From: Kappaphycus alvarezii
Taxonomy: Eukaryota > Rhodophyta > Florideophyceae > Gigartinales > Solieriaceae
Direction: 5' to 3'
DNA: 64,000 nt
NCBI GenBank assembly: GCA_002205965.3
Contig: NADL03000602.1
Location: 1,860,001-1,924,000 of the forward strand
The notes beneath the pieces are model-generated. The model was not told where the DNA came from. It made no database searches and worked only from the letters and a program-made list of their open reading frames with translations. Both the position numbers and the translations under genes were made by a program. Shown in pieces: positions 46,200 through 59,029 of the stretch; position 1 is the first letter of the stretch; each line of letters starts with the position of its first letter.

Positions 46200-49100
46200 T
46201 TTCCCGGGAACCCCGCGTTGCAGATATTCCGCTACAGAAATGTCAAGGGAACCAAGACAGTCTGTCCTAAGGCAAAAACAGTGTAAAGCGCGGCCGTACA
46301 CGCAAACTAGGATTACGTAAACGGAGATCGGCCAACGTCACGACGGGTTATGGGCAACCAGGCAACCGCTGCATCACTCACCTAGTAAAAATCCACACCA
46401 TAGCCTTGGCGCATATATCCAAGATGAAATCGGAGCCACCTCATTCATCGCAAGAACCTAACTAAACATGCATATCTGCCAGAGATCACAGGGGGCAGCG
46501 CCGATCCGAGAACGCACCCTAAATAGTACGTACATGCGGACTCTTACGCCTTATGAGACTTGTAGCATCCAATGACCGACCCGCGTCCCACCAAACATCG
46601 GGCAAACCGCAATGGAAAATATGTGAACCCCCCAAAACGCCAAGGTGGACAAGGCCAAATACCCCTCATGGACTCTCTCCATCATCGACGCCGCTACCTC
46701 AATCAACGCATTTGAAGATGTATCCCAAAACCCCAGCCCCCTACCCAGCAGACTCTCTGGAAGATTTCGGCGATTACAGGAACGTAGTCATAGGAGCTCT
46801 CATCGACTCTATACCCCCGACTTCATAAACCTATTCATAAGACACGCTTACCACCCCTACACTGTTACAGACTATCCAAACCGCAAAAAAACTAGACACC
46901 ACCAAACCAAACAACCCTCTCTATTTCAAGCCGCTTGCCGAGATTTTCTAAATAGAAGAAAGCCGCTTGCCGATTACCTTATTGAATGTGCGCAAATCCG
47001 CCCTAAAATGTTGGCTCTGCTAAATATCCCGACATATCGGACACAGTGACGACCGCGGATCTTATAATCGAAGGCTTACAATCCAACCCAAAAAAATGTC
47101 CCAATATGCATGGTAGATATGGTAGATTAAGGAATCGAACCCAAAGATTCCAAAGACTTTTCATACAGATCTTCAGAACTTCAAAGAATTACCTCCAATG
47201 TTCCTTTAGGGCCATAATATGGGACTGTCGTGAATTACAAGGTAAAAAAAGCAGAGTGGCGCTTGCGGGCGACTCTGAAAAAAGATAAGTGTTTTTGCTA
47301 GCTGGGTCTGAGTTGAAGATCGATAAATTGGTTGCTCCCTTTACTCACCGGAGTGCGGTAGTCGCACTACTTATACAAAATCCCGGCACCGTCGACTAGC
47401 CCTTGTATGCGCGGGAAGTTTTGCCTACAAGGATAAAAATGTTTCTAGAGTATCCATAAATATCTAGTGTAGTAAAATATCTATAGATTCTGTGGCCTAG
47501 ATAGACTTGAAATAGATATAAATATCAATGGAATATCCAATGTATAGATTTAGTGGAATTACACCCCATAAAAGTGTGAAGGGGAGAGGACTACAATATA
47601 GTGTAAGATGCGCGCAAGACGCACATGCATAGATTTTTCTATAGGGAAACCTTTACCGGCAGAAACCACCACGAAAGCCCTCTCATAAACCCTCAAGCAT
47701 CCCCTCTCCCTCGACTAAACCATAAAACCTAGAGCCATTCGCTTCAAACCATGCCAGCAACACATGAAATTAGGCTTACCCAACCCCGCCACATAGACCG
47801 ACATTTTAGGGAAATGCATCATCACAAAAAACGGGACAAAAAGGCTGGAAAAAAGCCACCACTATTTATAAATAGATAATACAAGAGCTTCATAGCATAC
47901 TTGCTCCCGTCAACGATAATGACTTCGACAGATCAGATCATGAAGACAATAATTATTGCCTCTAGTACGGTGCCCGCCCCACACCCGTATCAAAGCCCAG
48001 CGAGTCAAAGAACCCCATTAGCTCATCTATCTCAACCTTAACCGCTACTGAAAACTCCTCTCTACATACTATTGCCGGCCAAATCATCATTCAGCCGGAA
48101 AAAATAACTGCCTCACCCTTCCCGCCCTCGCCAATCAGTCATTGGGGCAAGATATCTTGTCAGTCCATGAACTCGTCAGAACATATAGATCCGTAATATT
48201 CAGAAAGAAAAAAGCTCTGCTGACAGATATCCGCGAAATATATCCTAAAAACATCGCCCAAATAATATTGAAACCAGACTAAAGTTCATCCTACGTGCTA
48301 ACCAAGATATGTTTGAATGCGGGTGAGATTAGTTTTTTGTTTGAGTGGTGGGGTTCGGTGGTTTGATTAGGCGGAGTATGATTAAAGCGCGAAATGAGGT
48401 GGGGATGGGGTTGGATATTTTTAGTCCGTGGCTTTTTTGAAGAGTTTTTTTTGAGAATTTCCAGCTTCGCGGGCTTATGATGACCTATTGTAGCAGTCAA
48501 TGAGAAGCGAGCGCTGAAATGTGGTTTTCATGGGACTTGGGCATTGATTTTTGGCATCTTTTTGCGGTAATCTGTGAGTACGGCTATTCTCTTCGTGAAT
48601 ATTACGGCAAGAACTCCTTCAAAATAAGAGAATGACGCATAGAAATCCGTGTCCTACACGCATCCAAGAGAAGAAAAGTTGGAACGGAGCAGACAGAGCA
48701 CAAACCTAACACCACAACAAGTAAGCCATTCCGAAATAATATTCGCTAACCTTCGTAACCTTACTGACAGTTTTCGCCCCGAATTCTCTTTGGCGTCAAT
48801 AGGCTTGCAGAAAAAATGCATAAGCCGACCTCCCAAAACTTCAAGATACTACAGTGTCCCATATAGTAAGTCATCGTCACCATCAACCATGGAATCACCT
48901 ACCACCGACACCTGTACATACCAAAATGAACACAACCCGTTACCTCGTACACGGAATCAGATTATACAAACAGCTCAGATTTCAAATACAGCTCTGGAAT
49001 AGTGCACACTGCATGTAGATCTCAGATTAGCTGTAGCGACTCCAAACAACGCACCGTATCCAAGTCAACCTCCGAGTCAGGGTGCATCACCCAAACAGAC

Positions 49101-49680
49101 GCTGTCCGATAAAAAAATGGACCAGACATCTCCTTGGCGACATCTCCTTGGCGACTGTAACATACCCAACCCGCGGCCGTCAAAAATGTTCATTAACAAA
49201 AGCGCTGCACCCCAGAATTCCCAAGGCACGGTTCCAAGGATGAGGGGGAAACTCATCTACATCGCGCAATATCATCTCATACACCACTTGCAGAACAAAT
49301 ACATCACCTTACACTGGGTGCATTCCAAAAAAATGTAGCATTCATGTTGAAAAAGGAACTGGGGCGCACCAAGATCGTGTAACATCGCGCCCAATTCCAC
49401 ATTCAATACCTCCATTAGTCAAAAACATTTAGCCCAACCACCACAACTTCACGTAGAACCCAACTTTCAATGCGATTTTGCTCCGTAGTTTTCCCCGGGA
49501 CTGTCAAGGGGACCAAGAAGAAGCAACGAAAACCTGAAAAAATCGCTGAAGTTAAAAAAGCTAAACAGAATGTCCTCAGCCAGGCAAAAAAAGTACAAAA
49601 GCAGGGCCGTGAACACCCAAATAGAATAGAGTAAAGAGAAATCAGCCGTTGTCACGAAAAGACCATCAATTTTACTGTAA
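46200..49680 (+). mobile_element. copia-like LTR retroelement fossil 1
   Basis: Similar sequences at about 46200-46390 and 49470-49670 (shared GTCAAGGG-ACCAAG, GGCAAAAA, GGCCGT and a CGTCACGA-type end) look like a diverged LTR pair. The interior is A/C-rich on the plus strand for most of its length. A gag-like start lies near 46640-46760, and an RNase H-like end of copia type lies near 49170-49330, immediately before the right LTR. The interior is far shorter than a full copia element and the coding region is heavily broken, so this is an old fossil. The right LTR abuts the left LTR of the next element at about 49684. Confidence 0.55.
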
Positions 49681-49683
49681 TAT

Positions 49684-50079
49684 TGTTAAATGACTGCCAA
49701 ACTGGTCAGACAACCGAACCTTGACGTAAGGCTGTATCGAAGAAGAGCCAAAACGAAGTAAAAATGATCAGGACGGTTTTTGGCTCTGCTCGCTGTCTCA
49801 CTCGCCTCGCAACCTGTTTTCTAGACCTGTGACTGGGTCTTTATATCTTTTCTGTTCTGACCATTCGCATTGGCATTTTTGTGCTGACTTTCTTTAACAA
49901 TACTTTGCATGGGCATCTTACATTAGCTCTCTGGCCCGCTCGCATTTTAATTGGCTCTCAAGATTTCTCGCATGGGCATCTCAATGTTACCGAATAACAT
50001 TTACTCACAAGTTTTCCCTGGGCTGTTCTTTGACTAATGCTACCAGTCCGTGTGGTACGCGGCTGCATCGTGTCTCACA
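49684..50079 (-). repeat. LTR of copia fossil 2 (left)
   Basis: Read on the minus strand it begins TGTGAGACACG and ends GTCATTTAACA. It matches 55589-55905, with extra sequence in this copy. Confidence 0.7.
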
Positions 50080-53000
50080 CACCACATTTATGGTAATTTC
50101 TTTATCGGCACTAAGTCCAAGTATTAATTTTCAAGCAGGAAGCTCTATGGTCTGGCAAAAGGAGCGTTCCAGTTGCGGCGTAAGGGTTCAAAAAATGGTG
50201 GGAGGCTGAGTTGTTCTTAGTAAGCGCATCTGTGATATTATCATCTCCTTCTATGCAACGAGGCGTGTCCAAATTTTGCGCTTCAAATGAATCCCGTAAT
50301 CGATGTACCGTTTTTCCAAGACTGTGCTCTTTTTTCATGTAGTTTACCTATTGTATCAAAAAGAACATCTGAATCCACATTTAAGATGTGTGGAAATAAG
50401 TCTGCGACACATATAGGCTGCATTGTAGACTGACGCTGCGTCCTCCGTCTCCCGCCTCTGTGCATGCTAATATCTCTGCTCCATAGGAAGAATAAGACAC
50501 TCTCTTCTGCTTCATAATTGCCCAGTCTGCAATGTGGTATGTTTTCGCGTCGCCTTGTGTGGTTCGGTATCTGATTCCACTAACGAACCCAATTTTGCCG
50601 TGTGGCTGGATAGGGGAGAAATTAAGTGAAGCGTCTGAAAACGATAAAACCTCTGCAAAGCCAACCCTACTTCCGGTCGTTTGAACGTTACGAAGGGTCT
50701 GATAATTCCAATTTGTTCCAGTATTTCTCTCGTTTCCGTCATCATCGACACTGTCAACTGCAGTGGTCTCTGTTGTAGTAACGAAAAGAAGTATGCAGCT
50801 TGTGACAATGCTTCGCAGCCAAGTTAGAATAGCTCGCTGGCTAACTTGCGATACATACTTATCTCTTGCTGTCGTGCCTTTTAACCCGTCATTACCTTCA
50901 TATCCTTAGATAATTTCATCTGCCTTATGTCACTTAGGTAGTCCTCGTTGGAAAGCTGCGTGTTAAAGTACTCATCTTTTCTGATGGCTTACTCATTAAA
51001 CTTGATCTCGTCATCAATGATTGTCTTGCTGATCTGGAACTTATTGGTAATATTATCGGAGAACTTCCGTAAAAATTCCTCGGGACGTCATACATGAAAA
51101 CAGTCAGTGATATTTGCAAGGAGAAGATCCAGTGCACCATTCGCTATGAGGTGAATGTTCAGTTGGCTCACACCGCACGCACGTGTGAAGCCAGCCTCAA
51201 ATAATAGCCAGTTTTAGATGACGGTAGCCCATTGCCTGCGGCCTCTCTGATTCTGTATGGGAGCTCAAAAAGCTTTTAAAGAATCTCTCCTTTCCATTCC
51301 TCTGGAGGTCGTACGTACAGGGCCCGCTTAATTGGTCGGCTTTGTAATTACGCGCCCTTAATGTCGATACATCCAACACGAAATCTGGATATGGTTGACA
51401 ACGACAGAAGGATGCGGATCATATCAAATTGAGAATTCGCGGAGTTGTTGCGGATGTTCCCATACTCTCTGTCACGGATACCATGCGGACAGTGGCTTTC
51501 TTTTTGAAGTTTGCGATTCTTCTTTTCGAATTCGACTTTAAAGACGATGTGAGAGCTTATTATGTTTGCGTTTGGCGGTAACGTCAATTTGGAGACTTCA
51601 ACACAGGCTCCATTCCAAGGATTCTCAAGTTCGTCATCCACTGCTTTGTCCAATAGCCACGAAGAGGCGCAGTCCATCGTAGTTCGGGTAACTTGCGTAT
51701 TACCAATTGCATAATACAGCTCATCTAACACACGTTGATCTTCCGAATTTAGATCTATTTGCTGATAATTGGTGGGGCCCTGAGCGCTTTCTTGCCTGAT
51801 GTGGAGGGTCTACCTGTGCCCTGTTTTCAAAAAAATGAGGACCTTATGGCGATTGAATCGTTCTGCTGTTCGTTGCCTGAAGCATCCGGTTCAAACACCC
51901 ATAATATGATCTGTTCTGCATTTTTTGTCGTTCTAGATGCCATAAGGTGCAGATTCAGGTGTATCGTCAGCTCTCACGTTTTCCAAGACACTTTTCTGAA
52001 GTTTTCTTACCAATTCTATTTCTGGTACGAGTCGAATATGTTGGTAGGCGACTCTCTTAAGAGATCCTCTGTCGGACTTCCGACAACGGACATAAAGCGG
52101 CGTCGCATCTGCAACCGTTGACTTCACCCACCGCACGGGAACGTTTTTTTTAAGTTTATAGTATACAAAAGTTAGTCTGCCTGGCATGAGCGACTGCAGA
52201 GGGACCAAATGGTTTTCATGCGCTTTGATCACTTTTTACAGCTCTCGTGTCGCGGTAGTTCGCTTGTGTGCCGTAAGCAGATCTTCATGCACATTAGATG
52301 ATGGCATTCCTAGTTACGACGGTGGAAAGCCTTTTGCGAGCTGGAAGGCGCTCATGATCGAGTTTCCGTGAAATAAGCTCATAAAGAATGAAGATCGTGA
52401 AACAATAGTTTCTGATGAAGCCGTGGAGTTTTATTTTGCGATGTGCGAGAGCATGGACTTGAATAGTCCATTATTGCGCTCCACTGCTCCAATTATAGAA
52501 GATGGTTGTGCTGTTCTGTCTTCTTAAATAACGCCATAAGCTGATTGAAGCTTAGTCAAGACAGGTCTAGTAAGCTCAGGATCTGCGCATAAATCTTGCG
52601 GAGCACCATTGTGATAGACCCAATCCAACTACAGCCTGTTGGAAAGTTCATTCGCGTCTTTCTTCAAAACAATGGTGCCCTCACAATAGTTCGTTCCGGG
52701 ATCGTTTGTAATTAGACCTTCGAACTTTTCTCTTTCAATTAGACGACCAGAAAATCAGCTTGGACCCATGAATTGAATGATTGGTTGACGTGACTTGCAT
52801 AAACTTTCTTCCAGGCCCCTGGGAGACCTGATAAAGCACATATATCGCATGCATTGTGTATCTGGTCACAGTTACTCGCTATTAATGTGTCGGTGAGCAC
52901 ATTGGCATCGTTAAGTATTGCATTCATCTCCGCTGACGTGGCATTTGTGAAGCGAAGCGGTTTATTTTTCAGTGGATTCTGGTCCATGTTCCGGACATAA

Positions 53001-53149
53001 TAACCAAAGAGACTGCGCATAGTGGACAGTCGGTGTGGAAATATATCCAGTCGCATTCTTTTGCTTCTATCCGCATCGGTTCCAATGTAAGTATAAAAAG
53101 TTCTTGTCGCGTTTTCCATGGTTCTTTTGAATAAAGACTTCGGAGTTAT

Positions 53150-54161
53150 TGTATTGAAATGCGCAGTGCGCAGTTGTTACCGTTTTGGTACGGGATATCG
53201 TCATACAATGAGAAAACCAACACAAAAACACCAAGACTCACAGGGTGTTCGCTGTCTCTCTTTCTCTGTAAGCATCCTGTGATGCAGTAGCACAGCTCGC
53301 CGCCGGCAAGGAGAACTTGGAGTGCTAGAACGGGGCTGATTTCTTGGATGGCCGGACGGTATACTTGTCCTCCGGGTTGTAAGGCCGGACCGGGATCCGC
53401 GGAATAGTAGAATCTTGAGAAGGATCGAGTCCAAAGAACTTTGGACATCAGGGTTGCAATATTGGACAAAAAAGATGTAGTAGTGGGTCAGCAGTGCTTA
53501 ATATCTCCTTTGCATATAAGCGGTGTTGTCACTAACGAAAAACTTGAAGTTACTATTTGCATATAGACTCTGGAGTCCGGGGCGCCAGGTTCGAGTAAAT
53601 ATCACAGGCGGAAAATGAAAGGGCTGGTAAAATATGCGGTAAAGAGGGGGAAATAGAAGCCCGGACGGATAAACGTGACTATATCCAAAGTTGCCGTTAC
53701 CAAAGTTGCTGCAAAGGGGGAAGTTGGGAGTCAATCTCAGAGCCAACACGGGGTAGCTGTTTATTGTAGGGCGCTAGTGGCCAGGTAGGTATAAATACTA
53801 GTTGTATGGGTTAGGATTACATACGATGGCGGGGGAAGTAATGTATATATCAGCCAAGTGCTGGAGACCCAAGTTAGAAATGAGTAAATTCGATATTTGG
53901 ACCAATAGGGGCCTTTCACTTGCGGAAATATCGGGTCCAAATTATCTGCCGAGTGGTCCGGAATACACGCCCAAGGGCAAATTTGGGTGGATATACAGTG
54001 CCAAGAGCTATGGTGGTCGGCAGTCGACATAAATGCCCTTACTGCACAGTGTAGTACTTGAGGATGGCATTATTTTGGCCTGTACAGAGAACAAGATCAA
54101 AAAAGATCACCAAAATCATCTCTGCCGGTGTCAGTTCAGTATGAGTGCAAATTGAACTACA
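53150..54161 (+). repeat. dispersed ~1 kb repeat, copy B
   Basis: Aligns with copy A (17881-18884) throughout. The left end is TGTATTGAAATGCGC, and the right end reverse-complements to TGTAGTTCAATTTGC, an imperfect terminal inverted repeat in the same positions as in copy A. It interrupts copia fossil 2 between its gag-like and integrase-like parts, so it inserted later. Flanks show no convincing target duplication. Confidence 0.8.
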
Positions 54162-55588
54162 TTTAAGGTTCTATTAACGGTGTCCGAGTGGCGCTTGATG
54201 TCTAAACCAATCAGCAATTGTGGCGATCCATGTATCTAGTCAAACGAAATTGCAACAGGGTGCCCGTTAATGTTTTTGACTACTAACATCCAGTAACATA
54301 CAATTAATTTCGCGCGGGGGATCTGTTTGACCCTATCCGTGAGGTTATCGGTCTCGAGGTGAGTCCAACTTCAGCGCTACGCCCACGGCGTCTCAAATGG
54401 CTACAGAATCCTTGAAGCCACCTGTTGAAGTAGGGATCTCTTTCAACAAATATAGGATTAAGATTGACACGGCGTTCTGTCTATCTGATTGCTGAAAAGC
54501 GACTTTACTGTGGTTTTATGCTCATCCGGATCCATTCTTGGAGGTTCACTGTCTGGTATACGTGATTGTTTGTTACAGCTCACTATAGCAGACTTCCTCG
54601 ACTTCATCCCTCACGTAATTCCTCACGATTTTTGTGCCATTGTTACAGCTATCCACAGGCACATCTTTTGCATTCTTTTTTGAGCTTTTAATGGAACTAG
54701 CTCTTCCGGGGTTTGGGTTTGTGCTGCGTTTTCCAAACATCGAAATTTTTGTCTTTTGATAGCTAGTCATTCAATTGCTTTGCTGAGCACTTTGCACATG
54801 AGGGAGATATTTGGAGGCCATTTAAATTGTTAAAATTGGGGTCTGAGAGGTATGCTGGTCTTGGATGTTTCTCAGGACATCCTCAATTTTTGTATTCAGG
54901 TGTTTGTCGAATTTATCAGCTTCCGATAGCTCGGAGAGATACTTAAGCTCTGCTTCTAGAAGTTTGAGCTTGGCAGTGCTTTCCTTAGTGATAGAAGAAG
55001 AGTATGATGTGAGCTGAGGGACAATTGCATTCATTATGTCGGATTTGAAGTTGGAATTCCCAAAAATAACGAGTGCAAATAGTCCGCTTGCTATGTCACT
55101 GATAATTCAATACTGGTGGCGAAACTTGCAACTGCTCCAATGAATCTGCTTCCAAAGCAAGAGACTGACTCTTCGGCTTTTCGCTCTTTTTTGAATAGCA
55201 GTCGGCATATCTACCTTTTCATTGATCGATTCGGTGAGGCTGCCTTTGGTAATGCCACCCTGAATAAAATAGATCAATGATTCGTTTCCAAGGCCCTCTA
55301 AGCTGCAATCAAGACACAAGAGACTAAACTCCAATACTTTCGGCTTTCTGAACAACATCTTGTGCTGTTTCATCACAGGATATTTGCATATATAATATGA
55401 CCTTCCCTACTGTAGATTATCCCCCGCCTTTTATAGACCTGATCAAAACGAATGACCATTCCAATCCATCTTCGTAAATAATCCGATGGCGAACTTTGGA
55501 TGGTAGGTCCGTCACAAATTCCGTAGCATTGTTGTAATTATTACTAATAATCCCATGTAAAGAACCTTATCAGTACATGAATATTTAA

Positions 55589-55905
55589 GTTTAATGACTT
55601 GCAAACTGTTCAGACATTCAAAAGTTGTCATAGCTCTGCATTGAAGAAAGTTGAACCCGAAGGATCAACGATCAGCACAGCTGCTGGGCTCTGCCCGCTG
55701 CCTCGCTCGCCTCGCCGTCTGTTTACTCGGCCCTTGACTGGGTCCTTATATCTCTTCTCTTGTGTCCGTTCGTATGGGCATCTTGTAATTGGCTTTCAAG
55801 ATCGTTCGCGTGGACATATTAATCTTACCGAATAAGATTCACTCCCTGTTGTGCCTTGACTAATGCAATATTCTGTGAGGTACGCTGCTTAATAGTGTCT
55901 CAAAA
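55589..55905 (-). repeat. LTR of copia fossil 2 (right)
   Basis: Partner of 49684-50079. The outer edge is uncertain by some tens of bases because the terminal bases have diverged. Confidence 0.65.
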
Positions 55906-56240
55906 CTGTAAAGTTTTGACGTTTTCTTGCAGTACACTGTAAGAATTCCGAATTAATAATCAACTCGGTCACCGCCCATCCACATAACGTCGAAATCCTC
56001 GAACTCAGTAAAGCAGATATACATTTATTTTTTCTTTGCAAGGAAATTTGCATTCGCTCTACAGGCCTTCTTAATAAACTCGGGCTTCAAAATCTGACAT
56101 TGTTCGGCAAGAGTTTTCTAGAGCCGGAACAGTGTTTGTCAAGGAAATGGGAAATTAACTGCTATAGAGAGCTAACAAGATCGAAATTATACTAGAAGGG
56201 GGTAATTTGTGGTGCGTTATTGGTTAGAGATATAAGAAGG
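55906..56240. other. intergenic, nothing recognised
   Basis: No frame or repeat I can name. Confidence 0.4.
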
Positions 56241-56244
56241 CTAC

Positions 56245-56613
56245 TTAACGAGACGCAGGGGGCAAGGAATGTGTATTGGATGTTCTGCAAATGAGACAGT
56301 GTGAGGCGGGACTATCTCATGAATCTGGTGTAAGACGAGCTGTAAGAAATGCTGCGTTTGAAGAAACAGGCGACGCAGCGTGTCTTTGCCTGAGCAAAGA
56401 TTGCATCCACCCGAAGATCTCCGTGGATTGCACGGAAACATATCCGGCCACGTCTATCAACACCGCGAATGCGTCGGGTTTCCATCCTCCAAGAGCGAAT
56501 ATTGGCAATTGGATCGATTTAGATCTGCATATGTGACAAGCATTTGATAAATTCTGAACTTTGACGCTTTCGTGGTTATCAGATATGCTCCGGTAGTCAT
56601 AAATCGAGCACAT
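56245..56613 (-). pseudogene. LINE beta family, 3' fragment (copy F)
   Basis: The minus-strand frame reads LPIFALGGWKPDAFAVLID and SPVSSNAAFLTARLTPDS, matching PISTLGGWHPDAFVVLTD and VSSNAACLTAGFTPAL of copy D. It is a C-terminal fragment with no frame break inside the matching part. Confidence 0.65.
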
Positions 56614-56869
56614 GTGTTTTAGGGATCAAGTAGATTAACGAATGTAAGGGCAACGAAGTCCGTTCATCCAGTACTCCATATGGACCTGATGTTTGGCCCT
56701 GGGCGATGTCTCAATTCGACCGGGTCACCTTGACCGGTTTACGAGCGGCCATTGCGAAATAAGACGTGAGAATTTCAACCTTTCGTCTGCTTTTGCCTAT
56801 GCAAGTAGTGCTTGAGTTGGTCGTCGGAGATTTCTAAAGTCTAGGTGCAGTTGTTCATGGAGCAAAGGG

Positions 56870-57680
56870 TGTTGGAAGCGAAGAATAGTTCCTGACAGCA
56901 GTATCAAAAACAGATTTAGACAGCTTTGAGTTATACTAGAATATTGATGAGAATCTAGTGTCTATCCGACCACGCACTGTCCTCATATGAGGCACACTTT
57001 GTCCTCATATGAGGACAATTTCCGTTACATTTTGGAAAGGAAAATGTTTTGAAAGCCCGAAATTTTTACTGGAAAAAAGGTTTTTTATGTTTAGTTACAG
57101 TACAGTAATTTTTATTGTACATGCGCCCTCGTTTCTGAAACCCCCCACGATAATACGAACTATTTTACCTTCCAAAATGAAGTCGTTCTCACAACTTCTT
57201 GCAAAGAGCGGAAGCTGGTGAGGGAAAACTGGTCTAGCCTTCACCGAGGTCAACAATCTTGAAAAGTTTGTTTTGATCGGCCATCTACACTCATGAACTA
57301 ATGCGGAGGGACCAGAAATGCGCTGAGGTAAAAAAATTTTGTATTGAAAAAGAAGTGCTAAAAGTAGTCCTCATATGAGGACAAATGTCCTCATATGAGG
57401 ACAACGGTCCAATAGACACTAGCTAGCAGTAAAGCCGCGTAGGAGGTTACTGACAACGAAGAGTCGCTGCAGAAAAAATGTCTCAATACTTTGTAACCTG
57501 TTCCATTGTGCGACTGGGCACGGTTTTTGAAATTTATATGATGACAGAACACGCCCCCGGATACCACTTGCCTAATGTGAAGATTGAGGTAGAAACTGGC
57601 TTGTTTCTCGCATGCAAATCGTAACGGGTGCCTTCTTACTTCAGTTGCTTCTCTATCCTAGCTTATTTGAGACTGATGAT
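56870..57680 (-). pseudogene. LINE beta family, 3' fragment (copy G), split by a MITE
   Basis: The plus-strand sequence at 57423-57640 aligns with 33297-33500: GCGTAGGAGGTTACTGACAA versus GCATTGGAGGTTACTGTCAA, then CTGTTCCATTGTGCGACTGG, then CTGGCTTGTTTCTC. That part of copy E lies just downstream of the LINE C-terminal block. The bases before 56955 continue the same alignment loosely (ATACTAGAATATTGATGAG versus CTACCAGAAGGTGGAAGG). The copy is degenerate, and a 460 bp inverted-repeat element separates the two halves. Confidence 0.5.
56959..57418. mobile_element. MITE with terminal inverted repeats and paired palindromes
   Basis: The ends are inverted repeats starting TGTCTAT(C/T)(C/G)GACC. 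Each end then carries two copies of the palindrome GTCCTCATATGAGGAC (56979-56994 with a variant half, 57001-57016, 57367-57382, 57387-57402). The target duplication CTAG lies at 56955-56958 and 57419-57422. The interior has a 70-codon frame without a known motif, so it is presumably non-autonomous. Confidence 0.8.
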
Positions 57681-58214
57681 TAGGTTGAATAACAGGACTC
57701 CGGAATGAGAGGTTTAAAGGGGAGGATGTGGGTATTATCAATCTTTGAAAGATATGGTCGGTTGTAGCCCGGAATATACTAGAGGGGTAGAGTTATTAGA
57801 GTAGTGTATTGTCGAAGTAGCCTGTGCAACCTGCGGCTCAAAAAGCCCTGATGTCCTGTCTTGTCTGGTGTTGATACTGCAGGCGAGATTTAATTAAATG
57901 GGCCGAGATGCCTGGGAGAGACCATTACGTTGCAAAGCGACCTGAATGTTGCGGCGAGCATTGCGCTAAATTACGTAATGAGAGTGGAACAAATCATCCT
58001 CATGGATATCCAGTGGCTTAGGGTACCCTGGTTTCAGACAAGGAGCTTCAAGGGCGAAGAAAGGAGTTTGAAAGGAGTAATGCAGTCACACGGAGAAATA
58101 TTGGCTCAGGACTTATGTCTTCAACCCTGCATAAGATGAGCACGGGACCAACTCTTATCACGAGTTATTAAAATATAATTGAAGAAAGGACGGGTTAAGG
58201 GCTAATTGGATAGA
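57681..58214. other. intergenic, nothing recognised
   Basis: No gene recognised. About 57717-57785 resembles the 60 bp segment at 17504-17563 (shared TTTGAAAGATATGGTCG). Confidence 0.4.
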
Positions 58215-58440
58215 AAAAATCAGTCAAGTGAAGCAGTGTGCGCGATAAAAATGTCCATAGCCGCCGATGAATACAAAAAAGCAGCTGATACACAGAAAGA
58301 TGCTCGTGCGAACAGTATCGTCCGAGGTATGGCATTTTATGGAAACGCCGGCTAAAAAAGTTTCTATAAATCACACAATGATTGTGATTTCAGCATACTG
58401 TTTCGGCAACACGCGGATCATTCCCTCTGTATAGTTACAG
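58215..58440 (-). pseudogene. LINE alpha family, 3' fragment (copy H)
   Basis: The plus-strand order GCGATA-AATG-CCATAGCC-CCGA, CAACTGATAC-type, GTGCGAA-C-GTA-CGTCCGAGGT-TGGCATTT is shared with 39970-40090, the C-terminal end of LINE copy B. About 200 bp remain. Confidence 0.65.
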
Positions 58441-59029
58441 AAAAGTGCATAATGTACCTGAGGAGAGTTCAGTCCTCTACCAGCTTGGTGAAATGTTCTT
58501 ATTCTCGACTATTCCGAATGATCACATCGTCTCTGTTAGCATTAATCCGCTGGACCTAAAATACAAGCGCATCAAGTCTCACAATTTGTTTTGCTACACT
58601 GCCAACACTAGCTTGGTGGCATGCATTACTAAGATTGAGAACTAATACACTTCTCGCGGATCCCATAGTCCAATTGTAGTTAATTGCTGCACTTGTGTCC
58701 CTTCTAGCGGTAATTAAATTCAGCCCGCCAACACAAGAGAGCAGGCAAAACATCATAACAACCCGGCGCACCTTCATCTGAAATTTTGCGTATCTCGAAC
58801 CACCCGTCAACCAACAGCTCGTTAGCACCACGACCGCATTGATGTCGAACTATTCTTTTCAAGATAGCACGACAGGTATTGAGGCCGTAAAAATCCGAAT
58901 GTTAACCATTCTTTCCATCAGGAAGGAGTTCAAGAAAATGAAAATTTTCGCTCACCCGACAGTCCCAAGTCTGTGTAAATTCCGGTACAAACAGTGGTAA
59001 TGACTACCCTCCAAAGGCAAACTACGTGC
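58441..59029. other. intergenic, short frames only
   Basis: Overlapping frames of 66 codons (58445-58645, +) and 91 codons (58556-58831, -, with a hydrophobic MMFCLLSCVGGLNLI segment) are present. Neither matches a family I know, and both may be chance. Confidence 0.35.

Larger units (their letters stand above)
49684..55905 (-). mobile_element. copia-like LTR retroelement fossil 2
   Basis: Two LTR-like segments, 49684-50079 and about 55589-55905, share ATGACT-GC-AAACTG-TCAGACA, a GCTCTGC-CGCTG-CTC-CTCGCCTCG block, GACTGGGTC-TTATATCT, CCGAATAA and a GTGTCTCA end. Between them the minus strand carries, in order, gag-like sequence (about 55380-54570), a GAG-pre-integrase-type zinc region (about 53120-52740), the integrase-RT connecting region (about 52230-51930), reverse transcriptase (about 51740-51350) and RNase H (about 50810-50110). 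This order identifies Ty1/copia. LTR divergence is high, so the insertion is old, and the coding region is broken many times. A 1 kb dispersed repeat (53150-54161) sits inside it. Confidence 0.75.

Noticed and set aside
56979-57402. CRISPR-like array from the repeated GTCCTCATATGAGGAC
   Set aside because: Only four copies, paired near the ends of an inverted-repeat element rather than evenly spaced with unique spacers.
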